Assembly: GCA_029945375.1 (NCBI GenBank)
Contig: CM057059.1
Span: forward strand, 2,480,001-2,544,000
DNA length: 64,000 bases
DNA from: Agaricus subrufescens
Lineage: Eukaryota; Basidiomycota; Agaricomycetes; Agaricales; Agaricaceae
Reading direction: 5' to 3'
A program made the position numbers and the translations under genes. Below the pieces are notes generated by a model. It was not told where the DNA came from and did not search any database. It saw only the letters and a list, made by a program, of their open reading frames with translations. This document shows positions 1 to 11,484 of this stretch, piece after piece; the first letter of the stretch is position 1, and each line of letters begins with the position of its first letter.

Positions 1-86
1 TGCGCCTTCGGAACACCAAGGGTGTACGTTTGGGACTATTGACAGACTATCAGAGCACCGCCGCGGTCGAGCCCTTACAAATACAC

Positions 87-2491
87 TCACCCAATCATCA
101 ATGTCGCTTTCGCCGTCAAAATACGATCACGGCGTTGTTCAAATGTTTCATGCTTGAATTGAGGTTCATCCTGAATCTCAACCTTGTAACGACTGATGAT
201 GGAAGTCAGAGCCGCTACACCCTCGGTCTCGTTGAACCTAACGCCGAACGTCAGGGAAGGCTCGTGAAAACAGAACGCTAATAACATACTTCCTTCCCAG
301 GCAGGCCCGCGGTCCTGTGACAGGCCTATTAGAGTATTGGACTTTTTACCCGGGACTGTACGTACCAACTGAAAAACTAACAAGCGCATCCTTGTTCCAA
401 TCACCCAAAAAGCGCTCAGGAATGAATTCGTTCGGTTTATCCCAGTATTTAGCTGCCTCGTGGAATGAGAGATCAGTAGATAAAATGGAAGTAACACCCA
501 CGATTTTTGTGAACACCCGGTATATCGATAGTCAATCTTGTACCTTTTGGAACAGGTATTCTTTTCTGTTCATCATTGTAACAGTTTCCGACCACGATTG
601 AGGTATCTTCAGGCGCGATTTTAGTGATAGCATTAACCTGGTAGAAAGTTAGCATTGCCCTTCGTCACGTAATGACAACACGTACAGGGGAACACAAGCG
701 AAGTGTTTCATTGTAAATTCTGAAAAATAAATAGATGTGAGAGGTATTGTAGCACCTGTAACATTACCAAACGTACGCCATGACATAAGTTAAATTGGGC
801 ATATCTTCATATGTCTGGAGAAAAATTAGCATACAACGCAGCGGTTCCTTTACTGAACTTACAGGCCTCCGCCCGTCGCGAATTACACTCCTGATATGCT
901 CCACTAGCTTCTCTTGCACTTTCGGATACAAGGCTAATAGCGCAAACGTGAACGAAAGTGTGTGTGCAGTCGTCTACATCATTGTTTTCAGTTCGAATCT
1001 TTGTAAGTCCATTCCACAGCTGACGTACCTCATGTCCAGCAACCAAAAATACGAAGAGATTTCCTACAAGTTCCGTGAGTTTCTGGAACACAAAGGAGTA
1101 GCGGGGTCACACAAACCCATTAATTCCTCTTCCGTAATACCTGCGCCTTCCACTGCCTCCTTGTTTGCACGAATGAGGCTAGTAAAAAGATCATGTTTAT
1201 CTTCGACCTCGGCGGTGAGACGATCTTTAATCATCTCTTGCATATAAACCTGTAGCGCAGAGGGGTCTTTGAGTCGATATTCCATGCATTAATGTTACAT
1301 TGCACAAACCTTCAATTCCTCTCTGGCTACTCGCACCTTCCTCCACGCAGGGTGTATTGACTTGACCCGGTCAGGTACAAGAGCATTCACAGCAAGGTTT
1401 ATAGCAGTTGTACGTAATGCTTCACGGAAAGTGAGCGAGTGGCCCTTGGGCTTAGTGGTAGCATTGTCCTCCCAGGACAAGGTTGTCTGACCAAAGCCTG
1501 TATATTTCATGCTTAGCATCGCCGTGTAGAGTGACTGTCTGCATGCTTACCTGCAGCACCAATGACTAATAAGGCCAACTGGAAATTAAGACCAGGAATG
1601 AACGCGCGTTAGGTTCGAGGTTGCAAGAACAAAGTCGAACTAACCGGTAGGGTTATTTCTGCCCCATTTTCTATCGTCGCATCTGTATTGTTCCATACGT
1701 TCTCGATAAGATCATCAACTATTCGGAGAGTTTCTATCCAAACCAATCTGTTGTTTTTCTGATGGAACAGTCAAAACATTGTGAGGCAGAGAGTAGAAAC
1801 GTGCTTACCTCCGAAAATGATGGTCCAGAAATTCTTCGGAATCTTTTCCATACTTCCCCCTCGGTAGTGATGATGTTTCGTCCGTATAAGTTCAGACCCT
1901 TATACATCTCAAGCGGTTTTGGAAAACGGCGTGTCGTAGAAAAATCCTTTACAATTATTTGAATGGGAGGTGAATGGGAGGTGAAGTTATTCTGAGAGAA
2001 AACTGTCATTTACTTTGATGGCCTCAGCGTCAGCCAGTAAAATAGCGTGTTCCATAGTAGGCCAAAAGGTGATCTATGATAGAGAGCGAGATGAATGGTT
2101 ATTTGATTACATGTTACCGTGTACCGTGACACACCGACGATATTGCATCCCATCCTGCTTCTTCGAAGACTTATAGAATATTGGTTATATCGGCCGTTAT
2201 ACCAAATCAATAATTCAGAGGCTCACTTGTATAGCCTGCCATGAATAACCACTCCCGATGCCGTTTGATGCCCTTTATCGGCGGGAGAAGCCAATAGAGA
2301 ATACTCCTAAGGCTTAGCAAACTTCGAATGGCGGGTTGAAACCTAGTGCCCATTTTTTGTTCAGCACCAATCAAGTAGAGGGTCAGAATCGTCACATACC
2401 CAGTTGACTGTTGAGCCCTATACGCCTCAACGGCCCTACGCACAACGAACAAGAGTCCGAGTGTTCCAGCGACCAACAAAGGCGAAACCAT
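87..2491 (-). CDS. Cytochrome P450 monooxygenase (basidiomycete family, many introns)
   Basis: This is a heme-thiolate monooxygenase, probably anchored in the ER. The N-terminus is hydrophobic (MVSPLLVAGTLGLLFVV). Reading through about ten short introns gives the C-helix motif VWKRFRRISGPSFSE near 1820, the I-helix AGHETTAHTL near 1040, the K-helix ETLRL near 700, PERFLGDW near 440 and the heme motif FSVGPRACLGRKF. The heme motif is assembled over three exons, with a 25-nt micro-exon at 290-314 carrying the Cys. The C-terminus runs through ETEGVAALTSIISRYKVEI to a stop at 87. Every motif needed for function is present and each join keeps frame, so the gene looks intact. The layout resembles multi-exon agaric P450s with a PGHxxTFxEAL-type segment (here KGHSLTFREAL). 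The substrate cannot be told from sequence. It may act in detoxification or secondary metabolism, but no biosynthetic core gene lies next to it. Confidence 0.9.
290..314 (-). other. Micro-exon carrying the P450 heme-binding cysteine
   Basis: These 25 bases, read on the minus strand, encode GPRACLGR plus parts of the flanking codons. The intron at 238-289 (52 nt, GTATGT..TTAG) follows, and an intron ending in CAG at 315-317 precedes. Joining the three exons gives FSVGPRACLGRKFNETEG, the expected P450 heme motif. Without both splices the unspliced frame lacks the motif. Confidence 0.8.
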
Positions 2492-4018
2492 GGTGTCGTT
2501 AGTCCTAACTGTGAGCGGGCCTAATCAAGACCTTTAAAGGTCCCACGCAAGCGGTCGCGACGCATGATTATCCTATCGAATATACTAATCCCAGTTGATC
2601 GAGGAACAAATCCTAGCATCCTTACACATAGTCCCTGAGTATCCATCAGCGATAGGAGCACTTGTGATTCATCCCTATGTTATTTTCGGAACATGCTTTG
2701 TCTTCTCTAGGATTTTTAAAAGAGAGATTTTCTACAGGTGAGTTACCTAGAGGGTCGGGCGCCAGGCGGGAAGTTGTTTTTACATGGCTTTACCATGTTA
2801 CTATTTCTATAAATGGAAGTTCGCGAAGGACGCGACAATTGCTCAGGGTCAGGAAGGGCAATACTGATTTTTGCAATACAATTTATCTTATAAATTTCAT
2901 TCTTTTGTCCCGTACTTGGTAGAAGGTTAGATGTATAGATGTTTAGCCCATTGTTTTTCGTTGACGGGACTCTTTTGCCCTCTCATCTTGTGAATCGGAT
3001 AATCTAGAGATAGTTGAACAAAATTAACAGAGTAATCACCGTGCCTGTCCTTCCATTGCCCTAATATCCGAGGGTGATCAATGAGGCTCCTGAAATACCA
3101 AATTATTGGCTGATGGTGAATCAAGTTATAGTCACTTTGATGCAGGATAGCCGATGTCACAAAGAAACAACGACGTCAAGAAAAATTTCAGAAACGAAGA
3201 AGGGAATAATAAGGAAACAACAGGAAACATTAAGACTAGTAAGCGTAAAAGTAAACACCACTGAGACGACACCGAGTGCTGTTTGCCATTCAGCATATCA
3301 CGGCCATATGTGACTATTGATTCCTCAGGGGGACTTAGTAAGAGTTTAGGGGTCCATGGTCCATATAGTGCGAGAGTTGATCAACAATCAGGGGGCAGTC
3401 GGACAACGAATCCTTGAAACAAGTACAATCGGGTCCGAGTCGGCCAGCGATGCAGTCTTTGCTTTGTGGATAGATAAACAGAGGTTGGGGTTGCGTCTGT
3501 GGAACTATGTAAACATTGTCGAGGTCACACCACCGAGATTCAACGCGCCGTTAGCCTATCTGTGGTGTACTGTCAGACCGAAAACGCCCGATGACCAGAC
3601 CCATTCATGATTGTTGTGAAAACAAGGGGAGTACGAGTCTGGATCTGTTCTTTAGAGGGTGGATAGTGACTTAGTGGCGTCATGACAAAAAAAGTTGCAT
3701 TGAACAAACGCCTTCCAAAGACCATAATATGACCATGGGGGTGAAGTTAGAGGATCTGTTTTCTCCACATTCGACCCTTACGACCGACGACAAGGAGCGC
3801 ACGGGGATATGCTTCCTTATAATCGACCTGCCAACTCACAGCAAACTACCTTCCAGCTGCGGATTATAGTATTTATAGTCAAGAGGTCGAATATGACTGA
3901 CACAAGTTCAGGTAAACATATATCTTGCTTAGATTAACACAGATAGGATAGTGACACATGGATGGAGGCGCGAAGGTATACTTTTGGATTAAGTGATCGT
4001 TAGCGACGAGTGTAATGC
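2492..4018. other. Gene-free interval upstream of the P450
   Basis: About 1.5 kb lies between the P450 start and the FKBP stop. Open frames are short (under 95 codons), have no recognisable motif and cannot be joined into a domain. It presumably holds the P450 promoter and the FKBP 3' UTR. I see no repeat or mobile element. Confidence 0.6.
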
Positions 4019-5469
4019 TCAATTGATGCCCAGAAGCTTGACCTCTAAGCGAGCGTGAGTAAGATGACAGGACGAAAAAATTTGTATCGACGCACCGAAG
4101 ATCAAAGTAGCATTTGGAGGAATTTCAGGTTTCGAGCCCCGTTTGCCATAGCCAAGTTTGGGAGGAATAGTTAAGAGGCGCTCGCCACCAACTTGCATAC
4201 CTACGAGCCCTTCGTCCCAACCTGACACAAATTGATGAACCCGAAAAAAAGAAACTCGGAACGGAACGTACCTTTGATAACTTCACCAGCACCTAGATTG
4301 AAACTGAACTGCAAAAAAACTTTAGATAGTGATGGATAACAGTGGCCGATAGGCTCACAGGCTTTCCCTTAGTGTTCTTGTCGAAGACTTTTCCGTCTTG
4401 TAGCTTGCCCACGTATCGCATTAAAAGCTTGTCACCCTTCTTAGCTTGTGGACCAGTACCAACGGTAGCATCCTGAACTTTGAGGCCGCCAGCAAGTTCT
4501 TTAGTCTCTTGCGGCGCTTTCTTAGCCTTTTTATCTTGCTTCTTCTCCTTCTTTTCTTTCTCGGCAGGCTTCACTTCAGGCGCTTCCTTTCCAACAGGAA
4601 CAGCCTCGCCATTGTCTTTTTTAAGTTTTTTGTTCTTCTCTGCTTTAGAGGGTTTGCTTTCCTTCTCGGCAGTATCAGATTCGCGGGGGCGTTTCCCTGA
4701 CTGAGTGGTAGCCTCTACTTCCTCAAATCGACTGGTCTCATCAGAGGGAGTTTACAATGGCGCGGGTACCTGTCTTACCTGGTGTCGGATTCCATACCAT
4801 CAAGCTCTTCAGGATCGACTTCGACGTCAGAACTGACTTCGCGAAGGTCGAACGCATCTTCATCATCGTCGGAATTTATTTCATCGTCATCGTCAAAAGG
4901 TGGTTGGTCGGGGCCAATTTGGTCTATACAAAATCAAGGTTAGAAATGTCGGTGGAAAAGGAATAAATCATACCGATATAGTTTCCGGACAGAGAAACCG
5001 GGCTGATGGCATTGATCAGTTAACACAAATTTGGTGCGAACGGAAAGAGCGTACTTTTTACCAACGAGCTGGATTTTGTACGCATTACCCGCTTCTAGCA
5101 CGAGATCTACTTGAGCATTCTCTGTCTGAAAGAGGCTAGAGTAAGTAGTGAAACGAAAAAAATGGAGAATACATACTTTTCCAGCAGTGAGTGCACAGAG
5201 AATGAAGGAAGCAATATTTTCGTCAGCTTCGCCTTCATCCTCGTCTTCGCTGTCATCATCATTTTTACTGTAGGAAATTTTGACGGCTGTTCTTCCGTCC
5301 TGGTCTAAAAGTTGCTCTCCCAGAGCAGCGTTGGAGACGCGCACATCAGCCTGGGGAACAACAACTTCGTCTTCTCCTGGAACAAGTTCGAGACTCCTGT
5401 AGAAGATATCAGCACGGTAAAGAACATCGGACGCGCCGTCACATACCAGAGGGCGATTGCGACGGCCAT
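4019..5469 (-). CDS. Nuclear FKBP-type peptidyl-prolyl isomerase (Fpr3/Fpr4-like)
   Basis: The protein has the three-part layout of nuclear FKBPs. First comes an N-terminal nucleoplasmin-like region (MAVAIALW, then [20 protein letters not shown]). Then come acidic patches ([14 protein letters not shown] and [17 protein letters not shown]) and a Lys-rich stretch ([15 protein letters not shown]). The C-terminal FKBP domain begins [21 protein letters not shown] and contains [19 protein letters not shown], ending [13 protein letters not shown] just before the stop. Yeast Fpr3/Fpr4 isomerise prolines in histone tails and act as histone chaperones, so a nucleolar or chromatin role is inferred. The start was chosen at the first ATG followed by an exon/intron join that keeps frame into the nucleoplasmin-like segment. 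It is divergent from ARPC4, with 117 bp between the two ATGs. Confidence 0.9.
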
Positions 5470-5586
5470 TTTGAAAATGTGGAAAAAGCTGGAAGTTGAA
5501 AAGATTTTTTTAGACTCACAGGCTGCAAACTGCCGAAACTCCGCTGGCAACTCTGATCACCGGCCAAGGACAAGCTCATCCCGCCC

Positions 5587-6402
5587 ATGGTAAGTGTCTC
5601 GATGATGTCGCTTCTCTTGCTCACTCCTCGCACAAGTCCAACGTCCTACGCCCATATCTCGCCGCTGTCCGGTCCACGTTGACCGCAGCCTTAACCCTTG
5701 AGGACTTTTCATCCCAGGTGCGTAGATCATCAAAGTGCTCGAGCCTGTCTTATCGCCCACCAGGTGGTTGAGCGGCACAACAAACCGGAGGTAGAAACAC
5801 GGTGCGTCTTGCTTTCTCAAAATTTCTTCTGTCTAACTCCGAGCGGCAGAGCTTCGAAAGAAGTATTGTTAAACCCCTTGATTATCTCTCGCAACGAGAA
5901 CGAACGGGTCCTGATCGAACCATCTGTGAATTCAATTAGGCTGAGCATCAAGATCAAGCAAGCCGATGAGATCGAACGTATTCTCTGTCACAAGTTCACC
6001 AGGTTCATGATGCAGCGGGCTGAGAACTTTGTTGTTCTACGACGGAAACCGGTCCCGGTCCGTCACCACCCTTCTTCGATTGGAACATATGCTCATCCAT
6101 TGCCTAGGGCTATGATATATCTTTTTTGATCACAAACACCCACACGCAGACCATGCTGAAACACAAGATTGTCGACTTTATCATTCAGTGCGTGTCATAT
6201 CACATCCTCTGAAATCGCATTGTTTCTCACTGTTGCTGTCACTTAGGTTTATGGAAGAGGTTGATAAAGAGATCAGTGAGATGAAGCTTAGTCTGAACGC
6301 CCGAGCACGTATAGTTGCAGAGTCTTATCTGACTGCGGTGCGCCTTTCAATCATTCCAAGGCTTATAATATCTCTCAACCCCAAGTACAGATCAATGCAT
6401 AG
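5587..6402 (+). CDS. ARPC4: Arp2/3 complex 20 kDa subunit (ARPC4)
   Basis: ARPC4 is a core subunit of the Arp2/3 actin-nucleating complex. The first coding exon is only the ATG at 5587-5589. A 47-nt intron (5590-5636) follows, and the next exon reads [20 protein letters not shown]. Later exons give [89 protein letters not shown] and [10 protein letters not shown], all matching the highly conserved family. The last intron is uncertain. Removing 6338-6390 gives a stop at 6402, while reading through gives a stop at 6460. The gene is convergent with the acetyltransferase downstream and shares a very short divergent promoter with the FKBP gene. Confidence 0.92.
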
Positions 6403-6513
6403 AATACTTGTCCCACTACCGACGCAAACAAAAACACTTGTACCAACGCTTATCATCTGATGATATCAACTCGTGGGGTGTATTTTAAAGTCTGAAAGGT
6501 ACTATTGATTGAG

Positions 6514-7125
6514 TCATAAGCCCCAACGAGCACGGATCCTGGTTTCCAGGTTCTCCTTGATTTTATCTCGCCACTCCCATTCCAATATAGCATATCCTTT
6601 AACATCCTCGTATTCCCCTGTCGTAACTCCCCGCCATGCCTCCTTTCTCTCGGCCTCCAACCGTATTCCAGCCTTTTCGAACCATTTCTGCATGGGTATG
6701 TTATCCACAGCTGTTTCAAATGTTGCGCGATGGATTTTCCTTTCTTCAAACACCCATCGCATCACACAATGTAACAACTCCGTCCCATAACCTTCTCCCT
6801 GCTTCCCAGGTGCGACTAAAATCCCGATCTCACAGCTATTCTGGTCTACATCGAGTTTGAACATGCCGGTTATACCGACTAATTCGTCTCGACTGCCATC
6901 ATCCTTCAAACTAAATGCATAAAAATCCACTATTGTGTCATCTGCGGCACGCTTCTCCCTGCGGGCGCGGACTTGTTCGACCGTCATTCTTTCAGGAAGG
7001 ACGCGTAAGTGTTTCAACGTCTGTGGGTGGGTTCTGTGGATCGCGACGATGTCATCTAGAGCAGGATCTGGGAGTTCGAGCCGCAAGCGGCCAGAGAAGG
7101 ACGTGAGGGTAGTTCCTGCAGACAT
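6514..7125 (-). CDS. GNAT-family N-acetyltransferase (RimJ/RimL-like)
   Basis: A single-exon frame of 203 residues. It has the GNAT fold pattern: an N-terminal strand (LRLELPDPALDDIVAIHRTH), central strands (VGITGMFKLDVDQNSCEIGI), and the acetyl-CoA loop KQGEGYGTELL in place of the Q/RxxGxG/A signature. The C-terminal ATFETAVDNIPMQKWFEKAG is typical of the RimJ/RimL-type (Acetyltransf_3) branch. These enzymes transfer acetyl from acetyl-CoA to amines such as protein N-termini or small molecules; the substrate here is unknown. It is one of the few intronless genes in the window. Its 3' end faces that of ARPC4. Confidence 0.85.
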   Translation of the reverse strand: MSAGTTLTSFSGRLRLELPDPALDDIVAIHRTHPQTLKHLRVLPERMTVEQVRARREKRAADDTIVDFYAFSLKDDGSRDELVGITGMFKLDVDQNSCEIGILVAPGKQGEGYGTELLHCVMRWVFEERKIHRATFETAVDNIPMQKWFEKAGIRLEAERKEAWRGVTTGEYEDVKGYAILEWEWRDKIKENLETRIRARWGL

Positions 7126-7409
7126 GGGAGGAAAGTATTGCGGTCTTCATGCTAAAGGGTCATTTAAATGGGGAACGAGTAATTAGTGAATGAGTCATAA
7201 CGTTGAGAAGGTTTGATGCCAACGATTTTCTGATGACCTTCCCTTCTGGCAACGTCACACGTATATGGTTTTCGACCGTGTTTTGTTAAGCTACTCAGCT
7301 CTGGCGCGTTTGCCTTCAGTTATCAATGAATTTCCGGCTGAGAGACAAACAAGGTACAACATCAGGACGCACGACGCGTCGCGTGTCGTAAACCTCATTA
7401 GCACCAACT

Positions 7410-8736
7410 ATGTGTGACTCGGACACAGATGGTCAGTGGCTTAGTTCTCGGATGGCAAATTTTTAAAAGAGTTCATTCTAACTAGGACTGGCCTTTGATC
7501 CCGATCAGGATTTAGAGCAGAGGCGTTCACTCCGTCAGAGCTACCGGAATCTCGCGAGTAAAATCGAGGGTAATGTGGTTGCTCTCCACAAGAATTGGCT
7601 CTAAGAATGCTTCAGAATACCAAGGAAACCCTGCTAATATAGGCGTTGAAAATCTACAACAACAGCTCGAAAAAGCTGATGAGTTGTTTCAGAATGGTGG
7701 ATAAGAATCCTCCCGCCGTCTTTATGTATAACTGAGAGTATTTCTAGTAAAGGGGCCATCTGAGGCTACCTTGGACTCACATTTCCTGTTAATGGCCTCG
7801 AATGTCGGGGCGCAGAAAGCTCGGGCTATGAAATCGGGCACTGGCTCATTTGACTTGGACGAGTTTATCAGCAAGCTTCGCAACTTCATGGGTGGAGGGC
7901 TCAAACCGGAGAATATTGCTGAAGACGAGGACCAAATGGATCCGGATTTCAATGCAGAGACTTCGAAGCTAGATTGGGACCGTATAGGACGGCTTGCTTT
8001 AGCGAAAAGCAGACGTGCACCTGCACTATCATTCATGTCAGATTTCAATTTTCAGCAGTTCTGGTTGTTAACATCGTTACTTCAGGTTGGGACCTCTTTC
8101 AATCGAACAGAAAGTCAGAAATTTCGCGAAGCGTGCTAGGCAAGAAAAGGACAACGGGCCAGCGGCCAAACCGGAGAATGTCGATCCAGAAAACATCCAG
8201 GAATTAACCAATGAGACTACCAAGAACGTTTCATTAGTATGTCATATTCTTATCTTTCAGCTTAATGGTATATTCTTACCTGGTGGCTAGTTAATGTCAC
8301 TTCTCGAGCAGAGTGGGGAGATCAACCTATTCCGCTTTGTGATCAATCCAAACGACTTTGCACAATCCGTGGAGAATATCTTCTATCTTTCCTTTCTCAT
8401 TCGAGACGGCAAAGTCGCTCTTGAGTTCCGTGATTCGGAACCAATCATATGTAAGATTATCTCTATCAGTGCTCGTGCAATGTGGCTAACACGATGCACC
8501 TTGTAGTTCCGTGCGATCCTCCTAGCTACGAAGACTACGCCCAGGGGCTGAAAAAACAGCAGTTAGTGGTGGAATTCGATCAAGAAATATGGCGTGTATG
8601 TTCTGTATACATTTGAACCCCCCTTCGCTCTGACCACACTTTACCTTCTTAGGAGGCGATCGAAGTATTTAAAATCACGTCCTCCACGATACCTCAACGG
8701 CCGAAAGAAACCTCCGGGCGGGGTGGCAAGAAGTAG
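7410..8736 (+). CDS. NSE4: Nse4, kleisin of the SMC5/6 complex
   Basis: Nse4 bridges the SMC5 and SMC6 heads and supports DNA repair. The ATG at 7410 (MCDSDTD) splices to LAFDPDQDLEQRRSLRQSYR, followed by LQQQLEKADELFQN and the N-terminal kleisin region DSHFLLMASNVGAQKARAMK. Then come FDLDEFISKLRNFMGG, the LDWDRIGRLALAKSRRAPA block, and the conserved C-terminal winged-helix part: NLFRFVINPNDFAQSVENIF, YLSFLIRDGKVALEF, PPSYEDYAQGLKKQQLVVEF, DQEIWREAIEVFKITSSTIP. It ends GRGGKK, stop 8734-8736. Six or more short introns are needed and each keeps frame. It is divergent from the acetyltransferase. Confidence 0.9.
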
Positions 8737-11484
8737 CAATGCTGAAGCCTTTCATTTCTCCCATGCGTTGGCTCCATGCTCTCATCGATCGTTTCCCCCG
8801 TTCCTGGGTGTACACTTTGTTTGAATGGGTCTTTGTCGACAGTGCCAGGCCCTTGGCATGGAACTTCCGATCACCTCCGTTGTTCATGAATTAAGCTGCT
8901 TTGGTTTAGCCCTGTCCCGAGTTATGACAGCGATACTTAAAATAGTGGCGGTCCCGTGTCTCGTTGCTTAGGATTTCACTGGTAATTACACTGATTGATA
9001 CTCTTAATTCAGGATGTTTTATTTTTCTTTATGTGATATGCGAGGTCAGGACCCCGTCGAGAATTCATGAGCATATGGATTCTATCAACCCGATAATTTC
9101 GCTTCGCAAGCATTCAATTCTCATTCTGATGAACCAAGCATTTGATTGACAGGAGAATGTCGTAATCTTTCAGTCATGGAGCTATAGAGTAAAGTTTGAA
9201 GTATCCTGCCTCATCCATCCTGATGCCTTTAACGGAACTCCGCACGGGGAACCCTGGGAGGCACAACACGAATTCACCACTAGTTTCGGATTAAGCCCAA
9301 TCATCGCCGGTTTTTCGAACCTATTTAAAAGAATGGAGAAACCTCCGAATTCAGATAGCCTCCCACAAGTCGTTCTTGCTGATTTCTGACGGTGCCTTAT
9401 TCTCCCCTCGGGTTCACTCGAGATGCTGCGGCTAGCGCCTGAATTAGGTGTACTCTTATCGCGACGCACTACTTGTTTTTTTCGGTTTTTGACGTTCCGT
9501 GTCATGTCATGTCTCGAGTATCCGTGTGTCTCTCGCATAGCTCATAAAAACATATATATACATATACACATGCATAGTTTGCCGCCGTCCGAAATTCCAG
9601 GCCGGTCTCTTTACAGCCCAACTCGGGTATAATGAATGTTTCCTTCTTCTCTAATCTCCATGTCGATCTATCTAAAGCATATCTTAATGAAAAAACGAAG
9701 CGGGTCCGAGGGAAAAGTCGACAAAAAAGAAGTTATGGCAAAAAGAGACAATTGAGCCATATGGTTCGGGTCTCGACAGCATGATTGTTGAAGGGTCAGG
9801 TGTTGCAATATAACTAATACACCACACACACACACACACCCCCTCCACACCCCAAACTTTTTTTTTTCTTTGCATTGTCCAAGGGTATTTATTTGATCGC
9901 TTGAGTAAGTTAGCTGTGGCGGAGGAGCAAAAACGATCAATTACAATCTATTCAATGGGACATTCATTTTTCTATTAGATCTAACCTTAATTGGTAAAAC
10001 TAACCGGAAGTCGGTATCGCTGTTAGCTCAGGTTAGTGAGAGTGTTTCCCTTTTTTTCGGGGAAGCCAAAAAAAAAAACACGAAAAAAAAAAGTCTTGGG
10101 ACATGAGTTTACCAAGCGCTCTTCTATCTCAATTCCGCTTAATCGTCACACAGTGCCACACTATTTATAATGCCTCGTTATCGATACCGATGGCCGTAGG
10201 CAACTTTCAAAAGAACACCCCCTCGGCTGGGGGGGGGAACTGGAAGGGGTGCTAGTGAAAAAGATGTATTACATATACGGGAGAAAGGAAAGAAGAAAGA
10301 AGAGGTCAGGTGGAAGATCACAGGGCACAAGATCGACAGGGAAGCACAAGTCAGGTAAAGTGGGAATTCCAAGAAAACTCCACAACCCCCCTCCCAAGTC
10401 CAATATTCGCTTCCGAGTGAAGCTCGTTCGGATTTGTTCCAACCTGACAGGGACGACAAAGTATATCTGCCCCCCCCTGAACTAACTTTGAACCAAACGC
10501 GCCAAACCAGTGAGTAATACGACAAAGCGCTCACATAAACTCTGAACCACTTTCCTTGGCCATTGAACCAGTACACACGCGATAGCGCTCACCATTTCAA
10601 GACATGTGGCGTGTGTGTTGAACGTTAAGAGTACCCTGATCCCCGTCACATATTACGTTCAACAACTTGAGGGACAAATTTATGGAGTAATCTATTAGGT
10701 ATACTTTTAAAATCAACAATAGAAGAGGAATCGCTCGGCCCAAAAATCATCAGGAGCAGTGTGATGTCAAACAAGGAAAATTGAAATGGGGGATTATGAC
10801 TGTCACTATCGTATGACCAAAGAGAGGGGGAAAAAAATCAGAAAACCAATATATATATCATGGAATGAATGACGATGTTGAATATCAAAAAAAAAAGATT
10901 ACTACAAAAAAATTCCGGTATAGTATCAAAAAAACACCGAGAATCAGAATAAAAGGAACGATGACAAGACCAAAGAACGAAAGTGAAGAAGCGAAGTAAG
11001 CATGAAGAGAGCAAATAACCAAGGGACGGTTCCAAACGAGTCGTGTAGGTTCCAGGTTTGAGATGAAACGATCTGGGGTATGGGTCCGACTAGGTTAGAC
11101 GGCGAGACAGCACATGAGCACCAAATTGAGATGAGAAGAGTAAAGCTTTTGTAAATGGCATGAGTAAAAGAAACGAACGGGGAAAGATCTCCGGAAAGAA
11201 AAGCAACACACTGTCTGAAAGAAAGAAGCCGCAACGACAAAATTACATACACAAAAAAAAAAACCCGGTTCCAGATCGAGCCGGCGAGTATTGGTATCAT
11301 ACAAATGTTCGATATGACAAAAAAGAAAATGAGTGATAGCAAGCTTGATCAATGTTTAAACAGACGCGGGGTTAGCAAATGACAGCGAAAACAACAAATT
11401 GGGAAGTGAAACAAATTCAGTGTGAAAGATACGTATGACGGATGTTACAAGATGACAAAGGTGAAAAAAAAAGACTCAATGATA
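8737..11484. other. Gene-free, strand-asymmetric 2.7-kb interval
   Basis: This lies between the 3' ends of Nse4 and the homeodomain gene. Frames are short and shift constantly. From about 10.2 to 11.48 kb the plus strand is purine-rich with A-runs, so the minus strand is pyrimidine-rich. There is a (CA)n tract near 9824 followed by C- and T-runs, and a TA/CA-alternating patch near 9550. I cannot support a coding gene. A long 3' UTR of the homeodomain gene or a non-coding transcript would fit the asymmetry. Confidence 0.5.

Noticed and set aside
1960..1985. Tandem aatgggaggtg duplication
   Set aside because: It is an 11-base repeat inside a P450 intron with no visible consequence.
10178..11352. 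Several minus-strand frames of 85-132 codons with Phe/Ser/Leu-rich sequence
   Set aside because: Composition of a pyrimidine-rich strand; frames overlap one another and have no motif.
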